31,567 nt of DNA from DATESZ01 sp035283845 (GCA_035283845.1 DATESZ010000022.1:1-31567), one strand, 5' to 3'. Positions 8,701 to 17,539 are shown, counted from the first letter of the stretch. Made by a program: numbers and translations. Notes: generated by a model not told the origin, from the letters alone.

Positions 8701-8879
8701 ACCTGGCAAAAAAAATGCTTTCCCTCTATCCGAGTCTTAAATGCCTGTTTACATCAGGCTATACGGCCGACGTCATCGCCCATCACGGCGTGTTGGATGA
8801 CGGGGTGTATTTCCTCCAGAAGCCATTCTCTAAAGATGCCCTGGCCGCCAAGGTGCGGGAAGCGCTGGATCAGAAATAG
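5736..8879 (+). CDS. hybrid sensor histidine kinase (GAF, three PAS, HisKA, HATPase, REC)
   Basis: A 1047-residue inner-membrane signalling protein. Two N-terminal membrane segments (about 13-38 and 58-77) are followed by a GAF domain (90-275), PAS domains (about 280-400, 405-525 and 535-665), a HisKA dimerisation domain and an HATPase domain. The HATPase carries the N box NLSVNARDAI and G boxes DDGCGMD and GTGLGL. A C-terminal receiver follows (about 925-1045). The phosphoacceptor is His687 in GGVAHDFNN, the HisKA type common in PAS-rich deltaproteobacterial kinases. The receiver phosphoacceptor is Asp979 in MTDVIMPEM. All catalytic residues are present, so it should autophosphorylate and pass phosphate to its own receiver. 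No DNA-binding response regulator or phosphotransfer gene is next to it, so its output partner is elsewhere. The GAF segment is cysteine-bearing (GCACG), which may matter for ligand or metal sensing, but this is speculation. Confidence 0.93.
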   Translation: MKNIGKVSALINVSTVWSIFVFSAVYWIFDTILDVYIFRTTDFFTSLLIPDQTRLTQRLLTLLLITLYAVITQWTLIKRKQAERRQSLIAEIMTIINNSPLLVDTINRILISIKREMGFDAVGIRLRSGDDFPYFVQNGFSDDFLRTENTLTVRDQVGDICRDENGDISLGCACGLVISGRTDPKSPLFTQGGSFWINDSLPLLGLTVDQDPRLYPRNRCIHEGFRSVALIPIRANQRIVGLLQLNDRKKGCFTLDMIHYFEGLGSSIGIALSRKQMEEALIEKTTMLDNILRSANDMAIATTDLDFRITYYNSAAEKLFGYSAKQVIGKTVQEMHTREKVAPERFVDAIEQVRNKGEYRYFIEQKTDNGIRHIGSRVSGIISPAGDIVGYSLFSQDITGRMAAEQALIESAQRLKMVTDNVPAVIGYVDKNYRYQFVNKNYEKWFGLKQEEMLGMTVKDLLPNGTYELSLPFIKRALSGEEVTFEETLTLPDGTTIAFCNNLVPDRSSNDEIKGYYVLVSDITERKRAEEALRESELRYRTVADFTFDWEYWMSPDQSFIYCSPACERITGYQAEEFEKSPDLLAAITHPDDREQISRHIDDVNSPGPELHEQEFRIISRSGEVRWIAHSCRIVRGRDGAYLGRRASNRDITNQKLAEEEKAKLQDQFFQSQKMESVGRLAGGVAHDFNNMLGVILGHAEIAMDKVDKGQAFLTDLQEIQKAAKRSSDLTSRLLAFARKQTASPKVLDLNETIEGMLNMLQRLIGEDIYLAWLPGVNLWPVKIDPSQIDQILANLSVNARDAIAGVGKVTIETANISFDAAFCADHAGFVPGEYVMLAVSDDGCGMDKAILGKLFEPFFTTKETGKGTGLGLATIYGIVKQNNGFINLYSEPDQGTTFKIYLPKHIGTAEQIGTKEPLGTTLRGQETVLLVEDELSLLDLSKFMLERQGYRVLPAGTPGEAIRLAEEYAGEIHLLMTDVIMPEMNGQDLAKKMLSLYPSLKCLFTSGYTADVIAHHGVLDDGVYFLQKPFSKDALAAKVREALDQK

Positions 8880-9020
8880 ACGAATGGCTAAAAAGCGTTA
8901 AAATTTAGTTTCCCGCATCTATTCAACATTAAATATGTTAAAGACCGCATGATCTGAAAATGTCTTTCTGACCGCAATGGCGATAATTATATTTTAAAGT
9001 TATACAAACGACGCGCCCCT

Positions 9021-9372
9021 ATGGACGAAAACGAAAAGAGAGAAGCTAAAAGAATCAGACTAACGGTCGACAGCCGGTTGGAGGAGGTGTTCCTTGTCGG
9101 ACTTGCAGTCCGGGGCATTTGCGCGTATAAGTCTCTCAGCGAGATGGATACATCGCAAATGGAAGCTTGCGTAGTTGAAGTCGTAAACAATGCCATCAAG
9201 CATTCCTATCACCTCCAGCCGGGACATACTGTGGATATTCCCATTTCCCTCTATACTGAAAGGAGGACTGGGACTCTATATCATCAGGAACATTATGGAT
9301 CAGGTAACCTACCAATGCCTTGATGGGGTTAACACCGTCAAGATGTGCAAGCACCTCAACGTAACTCTTTGA
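9021..9372 (+). pseudogene. RsbW-like anti-sigma factor/HATPase_c_2 kinase, internally deleted and frameshifted
   Basis: The N-terminal frame from ATG 9021 reads an RsbW-type start, including the N box EVVNNAIKHSY. After about residue 75 the frame is lost. The family C-terminus, GGLGLYIIRNIMDQV followed by NTVKMCKHL, continues in the frame ending at 9372. The central strand with the DxGxG box, about 25-35 residues in intact homologues, is missing. So both an internal deletion and a frameshift have occurred, and the ATP pocket cannot form. In intact form such proteins phosphorylate anti-anti-sigma partners or sequester sigma factors. No STAS-domain partner is adjacent. Confidence 0.8.
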
Positions 9373-9390
9373 TTGGATGGAGAAGGCATT

Positions 9391-9807
9391 ATGAGACTTT
9401 CCGTTAGAGATTCCGAAAGATGCGTAGGATGTCAGAGCTGCATGTTTGCCTGCAATCGTCGTCAGGGTGTGGCAGGCCTGGCCAGAACCTGCATTAGTGT
9501 CCATTCTGTGGGAGGGATGGAACGGGGATTCACCGTGGTTGTCTGCCGGGCCTGTGAAGACCCTCCCTGCATGAAGGTGTGTCCCACGGATGCCCTGCGC
9601 CACCGGGAGGGAGGAGGCGTTCTGCTCGATCCCCATAAGTGTCTTGGCTGCGGTCACTGTCGCGAGGCCTGTCTGATCAAGGCCATCTTCTGGGCCGACG
9701 AAATAAACAAACCCATGATCTGTACGCATTGTGGCGCCTGCAGCAATTTCTGCCCTCACGGGGTTATCAAGCTTATGGAAAAGGAGGTCAACTATGCTCC
9801 CCGATGA
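9391..9807 (+). CDS. ferredoxin-like electron-transfer subunit with four [4Fe-4S] motifs
   Basis: A 139-residue iron-sulfur protein with sixteen motif cysteines: CxxCxxCxxxC (from CVGC), CxxCxxxxCxxxC (from CRAC), CxxCxxCxxxC (from CLGC) and CxxCxxCxxxC (from CTHC). This is the four-cluster layout of DmsB/HycB-type subunits, able to wire electrons over a long distance. The ATG at 9391 is chosen because GGAGAAGG (9379-9386) precedes it. The gene overlaps the next one, AOR, by 14 bp, so it is almost certainly the AOR electron-transfer partner, as in AorA/AorB or BamC/BamB-type enzymes. No twin-arginine signal is present, so it acts in the cytoplasm. Confidence 0.92.
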   Translation: MRLSVRDSERCVGCQSCMFACNRRQGVAGLARTCISVHSVGGMERGFTVVVCRACEDPPCMKVCPTDALRHREGGGVLLDPHKCLGCGHCREACLIKAIFWADEINKPMICTHCGACSNFCPHGVIKLMEKEVNYAPR

Positions 9808-11560
9808 TCCTCTGGCTAATGTGCTTTATGTAGACCTTACCAAAAAATCCTTCTGGTCAGTGCGCAGGGATGACCTCTTCAAGAAGTATCTCGGTGGCGC
9901 CGGAGTGGCGGCGCAGTTGCTGCTTGAAGAATGCCCGGAGAATTGCGATCCCTTGGGTCCCGACAACCCCATTATCCTGGCCGTGGGCCCCCTCACGGCA
10001 TTATTCCCCATGGCGTCAAAAACGGTTGCCTTCTTTAAGTCACCCCTTACCGGCAATCTGGGAGAGAGCCATTGCGGCGGGAGAAGCGCCATAGCTATAC
10101 GCTCCGCCGGCTACGGGGCAATCGTTATTAAAGGGGCAAGCGCCACACCGCTCTACTTGGCTATCCATGGCAATATGGTCAACTTTCGCGACGCCGCTTC
10201 CCTCTGGGGCATGGTGAGTAGTTTCACCGTGGGGCGGATCCTCCGGGAGAACGAAACCGGAACGGGTGTCCGGACCATTATGAGAATCGGCGGCGCAGGC
10301 GAAAATCTCGTCTCCTATGCCTGCGTCACCACCGAAACGTATCGCCATTTTGGCCGTCTCGGGTTGGGGGCCGTATTCGGCAGTAAAAAGCTTAAGGCGT
10401 TGGTCGTCTCGGGAACCCACTCCGTGCCGGTGGCAAACAGGAAATATTTCAATGAGGTTTACGAATCAATTTACCAGGCGGCCGTGACCTCCACGGTGAT
10501 GAAAAAATATCACGACCTGGGTACGGCGGAAAACATTAATCCCCTGAATATACTGGGGGGATTGCCCACAAGGAATTTACAAGATGTGCGACTGGAAAAT
10601 GCCAGCGACATCTCCGGCGAGGCCCTAGCGGAACATTTCCTGGGCAGACGGCTGGCCTGCTCCCATTGCCCGGTAGGCTGCATTCACATTGCCGCCTTGA
10701 GGGAACCTTATGTGGATGAGGCCTATTTTTACAAAACATCCATGATTTCATATGATTATGAACCTATTTACGCACTGGGCTCTATGCTGGGCATAGCAGA
10801 CCCCAAGGGTCTCCTGAAGATCATAGAATGGGTGGAAAAATGGGCCATCGATGCCATGAGCACCGGTGTTGTCCTGGCCTGGGCCACGGAGGCCCAGGAG
10901 AAGGGACTGATTTCCGAGGCGGACGCAGGCTTGAAACTCGCCTGGGGGAACTACGAAACCTATATGGATGCACTGAAAAGGATCGTCATTCAGGACAATG
11001 ATTTGTACCGGGCCCTGGCCAGGGGCCTCGATTATACCATATCTCAGTATGGCGGCGCCGATTTTGCCCTGTCCTTTGGTGGAAACGAGATGCCCGGTTA
11101 TCACACCGGGCCCGCAGCCCATCTGGGCGTGCTCATCGGAGCCCGCCACAGCCATCTGGACAATGCCGGATACAGCTACGATCAGAAGGTAATCGCTAAA
11201 AGGATGCCGGAGGCGGAGGAGATGGTACAGGAGCTGATAAAAGAAGAGCGCTGGCGCATGATCCTTTCTTCGCTGGTGGTCTGTTTCTTCGCTCGTGGAG
11301 TATACACAGAGGGGATGATTTTAAGGGCCCTACAGGTGGTAGGATTCGATCTGACAGCCGCTGACCTCGATTGCCTGGGAAAAGAGATACACCAGGAGAA
11401 GTATCGCTTCAAGATGAGAGAAGGATTCTCTTTTGAGAACCTCAGGATACCCAAGCGGATATTCGAGACGCCCGCCCCCTTTGGCGTAGTGGATGAGATA
11501 TTTATGAGAAAGGCCATTGCCGCTGCAAAAAGAGAGATCGTTCCTGGTAATCTGCCTTAA
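9794..11560 (+). CDS. aldehyde:ferredoxin oxidoreductase-family tungstoenzyme subunit
   Basis: A 588-residue protein with the AOR N-terminal pterin-binding domain (VLYVDLTKKSFW, KYLGGAGVAAQLL, GGRSAIAIRSAGYGAIVIKG). The family iron-sulfur ligands are Cys289, Cys292 and Cys296 (CSHCPVGC) with Cys497 (VVCFF). Such enzymes oxidise aldehydes to acids, or reduce acids, using a bis-pyranopterin tungsten or molybdenum cofactor. The ATG at 9794 is preceded by a perfect AAGGAGGT (9781-9788) inside the ferredoxin gene, so translation is coupled. Substrate cannot be told from sequence: the AOR, BamB and other AOR-superfamily branches all share these motifs. The 16-Cys partner suggests an AorAB-like complex, but no FAD/NADH subunit follows. 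The PFK gene starts 18 bp downstream. Confidence 0.92.
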   Translation: MLPDDPLANVLYVDLTKKSFWSVRRDDLFKKYLGGAGVAAQLLLEECPENCDPLGPDNPIILAVGPLTALFPMASKTVAFFKSPLTGNLGESHCGGRSAIAIRSAGYGAIVIKGASATPLYLAIHGNMVNFRDAASLWGMVSSFTVGRILRENETGTGVRTIMRIGGAGENLVSYACVTTETYRHFGRLGLGAVFGSKKLKALVVSGTHSVPVANRKYFNEVYESIYQAAVTSTVMKKYHDLGTAENINPLNILGGLPTRNLQDVRLENASDISGEALAEHFLGRRLACSHCPVGCIHIAALREPYVDEAYFYKTSMISYDYEPIYALGSMLGIADPKGLLKIIEWVEKWAIDAMSTGVVLAWATEAQEKGLISEADAGLKLAWGNYETYMDALKRIVIQDNDLYRALARGLDYTISQYGGADFALSFGGNEMPGYHTGPAAHLGVLIGARHSHLDNAGYSYDQKVIAKRMPEAEEMVQELIKEERWRMILSSLVVCFFARGVYTEGMILRALQVVGFDLTAADLDCLGKEIHQEKYRFKMREGFSFENLRIPKRIFETPAPFGVVDEIFMRKAIAAAKREIVPGNLP

Positions 11561-11578
11561 ATGGAGTTAGAATAAACC

Positions 11579-12736
11579 ATGAGAATAGGCGTTCTGACCG
11601 GTGGGGGCGATGTCCCCGGTTTAAATCCTTGCATTAAGGCGCTCGTTTATCGTTCGGCTGATGCCGGGCATGAAGTCCTTGGAATCCGTCGCGGCTGGGC
11701 AGGACTGCTTTGCTACAATCCGGATGCGGTGGATAATGGCCAGTGTGTGATACCTTTAAACAAGGCCAACACGCGGACGATTGATAGAACTGGTGGCACA
11801 TTTATTCACACCTCGCGCACAAATCCATGTCGGGTTAGCTGGAGTGAAGTGCCAAAATTTCTTCAGGAACCTTATCATCCGCCGCTGGAGAATGACCCGC
11901 CGGCAGATTTCACACCTCATGTGATCAAGGTCATCGAGCATCTCGGCATTGATGCGCTGGTGACCATCGGCGGCGATGATACACAAAGCTATGCCGTGTG
12001 TCTGCACAAGGATGGTATTCCTGTCGTTGCCATTCCTAAAACCATGGACAACGATGTATTTGGAACAGATTACTGCATCGGCTTTTCGACGGCAGTGACG
12101 CGCAGCGTAGATTTTATTACCGCTCTGCGAACACCGACAGGTTCACATGAGCGCATTGCCGTTGTTGAACTCTTTGGGCGCAACTCCGGTGAAACTTCTC
12201 TCATATCAGCGTATCTTGCCAACGTTGACCGCGCAATTATTTCTGAAGTGCATTTCGACCCTGAAAAACTGGCAAGCTTCCTCATGGAGGACAAGCGTAA
12301 CAATCCCAGCAACTATGCGATCATGACGATATCGGAAGGAGCGCAAATGATTGCCGGAAAGGTTATCGAGTTTGGGCAAGAAGATGCGTACGGTCACAAA
12401 AAACTGGGGGGTATTGGAGCAATCACAGGTGAGGCACTGCAGAAATTGACGGGGACACAAATTATTTATCAGCAACTGGCGTATCTCATGCGCAGCGGTG
12501 AACCTGATGCACTTGACCGCATGGTGGCAACAAGTTATGCCAATTTGGCTATTGATCTCATCATTAAACGTGAATTTGGAAAGATGGTTGCGTTGCATGA
12601 AGGGAAATATACAACCGTTCCTATTGACATGCTTGCGAAGGGAGTCAAACGCGTAGATGTTGCAGAACTTTATGATGCTAATTGTTATCGCCCGAAAGTA
12701 GGGCAGATTTACGGCAAGCCCATGTTCCTTTACTAA
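11579..12736 (+). CDS. pfp: 6-phosphofructokinase, pyrophosphate-dependent type
   Basis: A 385-residue PfkA-family enzyme that phosphorylates fructose 6-phosphate in glycolysis. Recognised by GVLTGGGDVPGLN at the N-terminus, GIDALVTIGGDDT (Gly131-Thr135), IPKTMDND (Lys154) and RTPTGSHERIAVVELFGR. The second Asp in GGDD, where ATP enzymes have Gly (GGDGS), and Lys154 in PKT, where ATP enzymes have PGT, are the two residues that mark pyrophosphate use in this family. The enzyme would therefore work reversibly with PPi. SD GGAG (11563-11566) precedes the ATG by 12 bp. It lies 18 bp after the AOR gene and probably belongs to the same transcript. There is an extended stretch between the N-terminal motif and GGDD compared with short E. 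coli PfkA. Confidence 0.9.
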   Translation: MRIGVLTGGGDVPGLNPCIKALVYRSADAGHEVLGIRRGWAGLLCYNPDAVDNGQCVIPLNKANTRTIDRTGGTFIHTSRTNPCRVSWSEVPKFLQEPYHPPLENDPPADFTPHVIKVIEHLGIDALVTIGGDDTQSYAVCLHKDGIPVVAIPKTMDNDVFGTDYCIGFSTAVTRSVDFITALRTPTGSHERIAVVELFGRNSGETSLISAYLANVDRAIISEVHFDPEKLASFLMEDKRNNPSNYAIMTISEGAQMIAGKVIEFGQEDAYGHKKLGGIGAITGEALQKLTGTQIIYQQLAYLMRSGEPDALDRMVATSYANLAIDLIIKREFGKMVALHEGKYTTVPIDMLAKGVKRVDVAELYDANCYRPKVGQIYGKPMFLY

Positions 12737-12781
12737 TCAGGGCACATTGGAGGCTGGATCTGCGCACTGGACCACATCATC

Positions 12782-13822
12782 TTAATGTCTTACCAAATGT
12801 GGACTTTGCGCTGCAGAGATCCGGGCCCGCCCGGCGCCCTTGGCTTGATAGAGGGCCTCATCAGCGCGCTGCGTCCATGAATCCCGTGTCATATCGGGAT
12901 GATACTGAACCAGGCCGATGCTGACGCCGAGCTTTTCAGTGGCCGAAACGCGGATATCCAGGTCGGCCACAGCCTGACAGACGCGGCTGGTAAAGCTCTG
13001 AGCCGCATCCATTTCCGTGTCCGGCATAACCAGGAGAAATTCATCACCGCCCATTCTGACAAGCAGATCGCTCTTTCTGACCATGGCCGCCATAGTCATG
13101 GCCACGGTTTGCAGTACCTTGTCTCCCCTGGCATGGCCAAAGGTGTCATTTATCAGCTTGAATTTGTCCAGATCCATACTGGCCAGCGTCATGGGATGGC
13201 CATGTCTACGGGCGCTGTCGAGCAAGGGGACGATCCGTTCTTCGTAAACGCGGCGGTTGGGCAGACCGGTCAGACTGTCACGCCGCGCCTGTTCGAAAAT
13301 ATCTTCGTAGTCCAGCACTCGTTGCAGCGGTTCACGCAGAATATCCAGGGCCTCGCGGATCAGCCTCTCTTCCATTGGTTCAATCGACTCGCCCCGACGC
13401 AGGAGGACGACAAAGCCAGAATCTTCTTCTCCATCCATCCGGAAACTCCGGAGATGACAGTTTTTATCTGACCAATAGCCATCGCCGTCCGTCTTGGCCA
13501 GCCGCCTAAACATCTTGTCCGCTGAAGACATTACCGAACGACGCTCCGGCCCGTGGCAAGAGCAAAAGAGATGGTGCCGGCGCCGCTTATTATGTTCGTA
13601 GCCGATCAGATCGTGTGCCATAACCGGCATCAACCAGATGGAAAAGGCCTCAATCATGCCGGCCAGGTCCACGGCGCCGGCCAGCCGCCCATGCAGTTCA
13701 TTGATTTTTGCCAGCCATTCCGACTGCCGGCGATAATGATCCAACTCAACGATCAGGTTGTTCACATTGATCTCGGGAATGCCGACCTGGCAGTCGGCAA
13801 TACTCGCCAGGGAAGTATCCAT
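12782..13822 (-). CDS. GGDEF diguanylate cyclase
   Basis: A 346-residue protein. An N-terminal sensory-like region of about 175 residues, without a family I recognise, leads to a GGDEF domain that begins near DSLTGLPNRR. The active-site motif GGDEF is intact (residues 258-262), and RKSD (249-252) five residues before it is a complete product-inhibition I-site, so it should make c-di-GMP from two GTP under feedback control. There is no membrane segment, so it is soluble. The start is supported by AGAGGAG (13830-13836 on the plus strand as its complement). It converges on the PFK gene with only 45 bp between stops, and no clear terminator is visible there. Confidence 0.93.
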   Translation of the reverse strand: MDTSLASIADCQVGIPEINVNNLIVELDHYRRQSEWLAKINELHGRLAGAVDLAGMIEAFSIWLMPVMAHDLIGYEHNKRRRHHLFCSCHGPERRSVMSSADKMFRRLAKTDGDGYWSDKNCHLRSFRMDGEEDSGFVVLLRRGESIEPMEERLIREALDILREPLQRVLDYEDIFEQARRDSLTGLPNRRVYEERIVPLLDSARRHGHPMTLASMDLDKFKLINDTFGHARGDKVLQTVAMTMAAMVRKSDLLVRMGGDEFLLVMPDTEMDAAQSFTSRVCQAVADLDIRVSATEKLGVSIGLVQYHPDMTRDSWTQRADEALYQAKGAGRARISAAQSPHLVRH

Positions 13823-14059
13823 TGCCCTACTCCTCTCTTTCTTATAAAGCCTTTTCCCTGGCGCTTGCGATTTTCATGCCGTCTGAGCCAACGGTGCCCC
13901 GCAACCAGGGGCATGCCGGCCAGAAGACTCCTATTCCCAACATAACTTACTGATATAATGATGTTATTTCCAGAGCTTGGATTGCAGCCCCGATCATGCC
14001 TGCAGGCCAAGAGCCGGTCCTGAGGCGGCAAATTCTTCCTATTAATAATGGAAGATGGG
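13823..14059. other. intergenic leader of the diguanylate cyclase gene
   Basis: A GC hairpin GCCCC-gcaacca-GGGGC lies at 13896-13912 with no T-tract, so it is not a terminator. A GEMM-type c-di-GMP riboswitch was looked for and is not recognisable. A strong promoter was not identified. Confidence 0.35.
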
Positions 14060-17000
14060 CTAACCTTCTTCCCATGCCCCGTTCCAGTCGGGCGGCGGCG
14101 GGTTATTTTTCAGCGACTCGATTTTTTTTATGAACATCAGGGACGGACCGTCGTCCGGTATTATCTCCAGGGCCTTCTTGAAGGCATATATCGCCTCGTC
14201 CCATTCCTTCCTCAGGTAGTGTTCCCGTCCCTTCCCATAGATTTCAAAGACCCTTTTCGTGTCTTCGGTTATTACGCAGATATCGGCAAGCAGACGGTGG
14301 TATTCATCGGCTCTGTCCTTCAGCTTTCCGGCAAAATGGGAGAGACTGCCGTTAATCCCCGTTTCTATGGCCTTTGCCTTTTCTTTCACAGTTGCGGCGC
14401 TCTCGCCTGCGTATGCAGAATCCTTCTCCAGGAGCAGATCCTTCAGGTGGTCCGCCATCTCAAGCGCCACCGTGTCGTCCGGGGAGGGAAAGGTTATTCT
14501 CATGTATATGCACGCCATGCTCTTTTCCAGGATGTCTATTAAAGCAAAATATTGATCCGATTCTTCCTTGTCTATCTTACCTATAAGCTGGCTCTGGGCT
14601 ATAGCGCATTCCTTCAGCTCCTTCTTCCAGTTGAGCAGGGCGCGGTTCCAATCCTTCCCTTCTGAGGAAAGCTGATCTTTCAGCTTCGCCAATTCCCCGG
14701 CAAGACCTTCAGGCGCCTTATCGCCTATTTCCCCATGGGCCTGCAGAGCGTCCTTAAGGCTTGACAATTCTTCTCGTATGTAAAATACGCTGGCGGCACT
14801 GCTCGCCCTGATATAGGAAACCGCGTCGTCCTTAAGTTCTCCGAACAGTTTTTTGAGGTCATCAAGAAGCGGTGAAGTGGGCAAATCACGTTTCATGTAG
14901 TATTCATAATAGGCGATGACCTTCTCCGGGAGCATTTTGGCCAGGGACTGCAAGGCCAGCTCCGAAACCGGCTTGCCTATCCAGAAATCGAGGAACTTGT
15001 CTTTCTTCCATCCCGCAAGCTCGTATACCGGCAGGGATTGATGCGACGGTCCCATAATCAGGTTGTTGAGGTAGCGGACATCCACCGCTTCACGGGACTG
15101 TCGGAAGGTATCCGGACCTATGGCTATCCATGACTCAAAGAGCTTGTTGGCCGGCTCTAACTCCTCGGCTATGGTCACAGCTTCTCCCATGACCGTGTAC
15201 TGCATCCGCTTCTCCGATCCCATGTTGCCCGCCGATACTATGCCGGTATTTATGCCCATCCTGGCCGTTATCTTGACGCCGTATTTCAGGAGGATCATTC
15301 TCTGTATAACCTTCAACTCTTCCTGCTGGTAAAGGGCGGAGAAGCATGCCTTCCAGCTATGGCCGGGGTCGGAGAGGGGAACGCCGAAGTCCGCTTTGAT
15401 GGCGTCGCCCTCATACTTGTCCACGTATCCACTGTAGGACATGATGATATTGCTCATGGGGGTCAGATAAATGTTCAGGATGTTTGCCAGTTCCCTGGCC
15501 GTCACTCCCTCGGATATGTTTGTAAAGCCGGAGACGTCGGATGAAAATATCGTGGCCTCGCGCTGCTCGCCTGCCAATCTGAAACTTTCGGGATTTTCCT
15601 CCATTATCTTCATCACTTCTGGCGATACCATTGTCGCGAACATTCCCCTTACCTTCTTCTTCTCTTTCTGTTCCTGGAAATAGCGGTACATAAGGGTAGA
15701 AACATAGGCCATGGAGATGGAAAAGAGTGGAGGAATCACAGGCAGCATGTACCCGTGCCTGGTAAAGGCGAACCAGAAGGCGGAAGCGTGGAGAAGAGCT
15801 GTAAGGCATATGGCAAGGAAGCCCGTTAGGGGAGAAAGGTGCATCACCATAAATAGCGCGGCAATCAGGTAGGCGAAGCTTATTGCATTGTGCTGCAAGG
15901 GGATCAGAGTGTTGCCTGTAACTACAGTATTTACGACGTTGGGCGCCAGATCAAGCATGGGGTGCATCTCCGTGAAAGGAGTGGCGCTCTGGCTGGTAAG
16001 ACCGGTTGCAGTCAGGCCGTAAAATACCGCCTTGTCTCGGAAGTTCAGCGGACTGACCTTATACTCCTGCTTGCCTATTTTAAGGCTTAGGGAGCCGCCG
16101 AAGTAAAGCGGACGCACTTCATCTACTCTGCCTTTGTTTATAAAATACTCCGTTTGGTCATATGAGTTCCTGAGCTGTTCCCTGGACTTCTCGTTCAAGC
16201 CATATCCCATCATCTTTACCAATTCATCAAAGGCCGGCATTTTACCGTTCTTAAAGTTAAGCGTTACAAGCGAGTTATTCAGAGCAATCTCCCTTCCCGT
16301 CGTAAGCCACATTTCGTCACGTGGATCAATGCCCAGGGAATTGAGTATCTCTTCCAGGGGATGGGGTGTGTTGCGAAGAAAATATTCTATGATAAAGGAA
16401 ACAAAAGCAATGGTTCCTGTGTAATTGCACTGCTCCTCCGTCAGGATATGCATGGCCCTCAGCCTGTCTGTTACAATTCCCTGAAGGGACATAGGATCCT
16501 GCATGGCGTTAATGGAATAAGCCGCCAGTTCCTTTTTTGCCGCCTGCAGGGACAGGAAGGAGGCGGTTAGATTGAAGGGTATGCGCATGAAGGTGGCCGT
16601 GTAGCCGCCCGCCCAGTTGATGTACATCTCTCCGTTTTTGTTAATGGGTATCCTCATGGGGCCCTTTTCTCCCTGGAGCTCCACGTGATTTCCCTTCGCT
16701 AAGCCCATCTTCTTCGCCTTTGTGAAATTCATGAGGGACTGCAGCCCTACGGAGGGATAGATATCCCCGCGGTACGAGGCTATCAGAGGATACCTTCTCA
16801 CAATGCCGTCTTCATCCGGGAGGATGCTGTTGAAGCCTGCGCCGGCGGCGTTCTTCATAATCCCTGCAAGGGGAGGGTCAATGTCCACAGCCTCGGCATA
16901 TGATCCCATCTGACCGGAAATACTTATCTTTTTTCTCAACAGGGCAATATTTTGCTCCTTTTCTTTTGTAAAGAGCCGCGCCTTTTCCTCTGCGCTCTTA

Positions 17001-17539
17001 AGCGGAGACTTCAACTCGTCTTCTCTAAGCGGGAACTTGAAGGACATGGTGAAAAAAGCCCGGCCATTATTCCTTATGCTGTCGTATAACAGCTTGTTCT
17101 GATCGGACAGGAGGGAGCGCCCCTTTGCGCCTGAAGAGGCATCTTTTTCCAGGTTTCTCTTGAACCTAACGGCCTCTTCCGGCGTGAAGTGCATGTCGTT
17201 CTCCCTGGAAAAATCAATATCAATGAAGGTTACGCTGCGCGCACCATATAGAGTAAGAAAATCCAGTACCATCGAGTGCACGTTCCACGGCCAGGGCCAC
17301 CTGCCTACGATGCCCAAGGAACTGTCGTCTATGTCCAAAGTGACGATGTCGGGGCTTATCCTGATGGGCGGACGTTCCTTGAATGCCTTGTCCAGGACCT
17401 TGTATTCGATCCCGTCAAAGAAGTGAGCGGCCATGAGGACGGCGAGAAAACAGATCAGGAACGCTCCCAGCGCGAGCGTCGGCTTGAGATTTGCCCTGAA
17501 TTTTCCATCTCTTCGTTTATCTGTCTTGATATTTTTCAT
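14060..17539 (-). CDS. CHASE2-class III nucleotide cyclase, C1-like half (A)
   Basis: A 1159-residue membrane protein. TM1 (about 21-41) is followed by an extracytoplasmic CHASE2 domain (from SPDIVTLDIDDSSL; WPWPW), unusually long at about 500 residues. Then come clustered membrane segments (about 553-618), a linker helix, and a class III cyclase domain (about 660-840). The C-terminus is a long helical region ending in a TPR-like repeat and NPPPPDWNG. Metal-binding Asp668 (FSSDVSGFT) and Asp712 (KYEGDAI) are present. The adenine-recognition Asp is Glu786, the transition-state Asn is Thr789 and the transition-state Arg is Glu793 (motif YTVMGEAVTIAEELE). Alone it should not turn over ATP. It overlaps the upstream paralogue by 4 bp (ATGA) without a clear Shine-Dalgarno, so translation is coupled. 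It may form one catalytic site with that paralogue (see findings). Confidence 0.93.
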   Translation of the reverse strand: MKNIKTDKRRDGKFRANLKPTLALGAFLICFLAVLMAAHFFDGIEYKVLDKAFKERPPIRISPDIVTLDIDDSSLGIVGRWPWPWNVHSMVLDFLTLYGARSVTFIDIDFSRENDMHFTPEEAVRFKRNLEKDASSGAKGRSLLSDQNKLLYDSIRNNGRAFFTMSFKFPLREDELKSPLKSAEEKARLFTKEKEQNIALLRKKISISGQMGSYAEAVDIDPPLAGIMKNAAGAGFNSILPDEDGIVRRYPLIASYRGDIYPSVGLQSLMNFTKAKKMGLAKGNHVELQGEKGPMRIPINKNGEMYINWAGGYTATFMRIPFNLTASFLSLQAAKKELAAYSINAMQDPMSLQGIVTDRLRAMHILTEEQCNYTGTIAFVSFIIEYFLRNTPHPLEEILNSLGIDPRDEMWLTTGREIALNNSLVTLNFKNGKMPAFDELVKMMGYGLNEKSREQLRNSYDQTEYFINKGRVDEVRPLYFGGSLSLKIGKQEYKVSPLNFRDKAVFYGLTATGLTSQSATPFTEMHPMLDLAPNVVNTVVTGNTLIPLQHNAISFAYLIAALFMVMHLSPLTGFLAICLTALLHASAFWFAFTRHGYMLPVIPPLFSISMAYVSTLMYRYFQEQKEKKKVRGMFATMVSPEVMKIMEENPESFRLAGEQREATIFSSDVSGFTNISEGVTARELANILNIYLTPMSNIIMSYSGYVDKYEGDAIKADFGVPLSDPGHSWKACFSALYQQEELKVIQRMILLKYGVKITARMGINTGIVSAGNMGSEKRMQYTVMGEAVTIAEELEPANKLFESWIAIGPDTFRQSREAVDVRYLNNLIMGPSHQSLPVYELAGWKKDKFLDFWIGKPVSELALQSLAKMLPEKVIAYYEYYMKRDLPTSPLLDDLKKLFGELKDDAVSYIRASSAASVFYIREELSSLKDALQAHGEIGDKAPEGLAGELAKLKDQLSSEGKDWNRALLNWKKELKECAIAQSQLIGKIDKEESDQYFALIDILEKSMACIYMRITFPSPDDTVALEMADHLKDLLLEKDSAYAGESAATVKEKAKAIETGINGSLSHFAGKLKDRADEYHRLLADICVITEDTKRVFEIYGKGREHYLRKEWDEAIYAFKKALEIIPDDGPSLMFIKKIESLKNNPPPPDWNGAWEEG

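Noticed and set aside
13823..13950. Possible c-di-GMP riboswitch before the diguanylate cyclase gene
   Set aside because: A hairpin exists but none of the conserved GEMM core was found.
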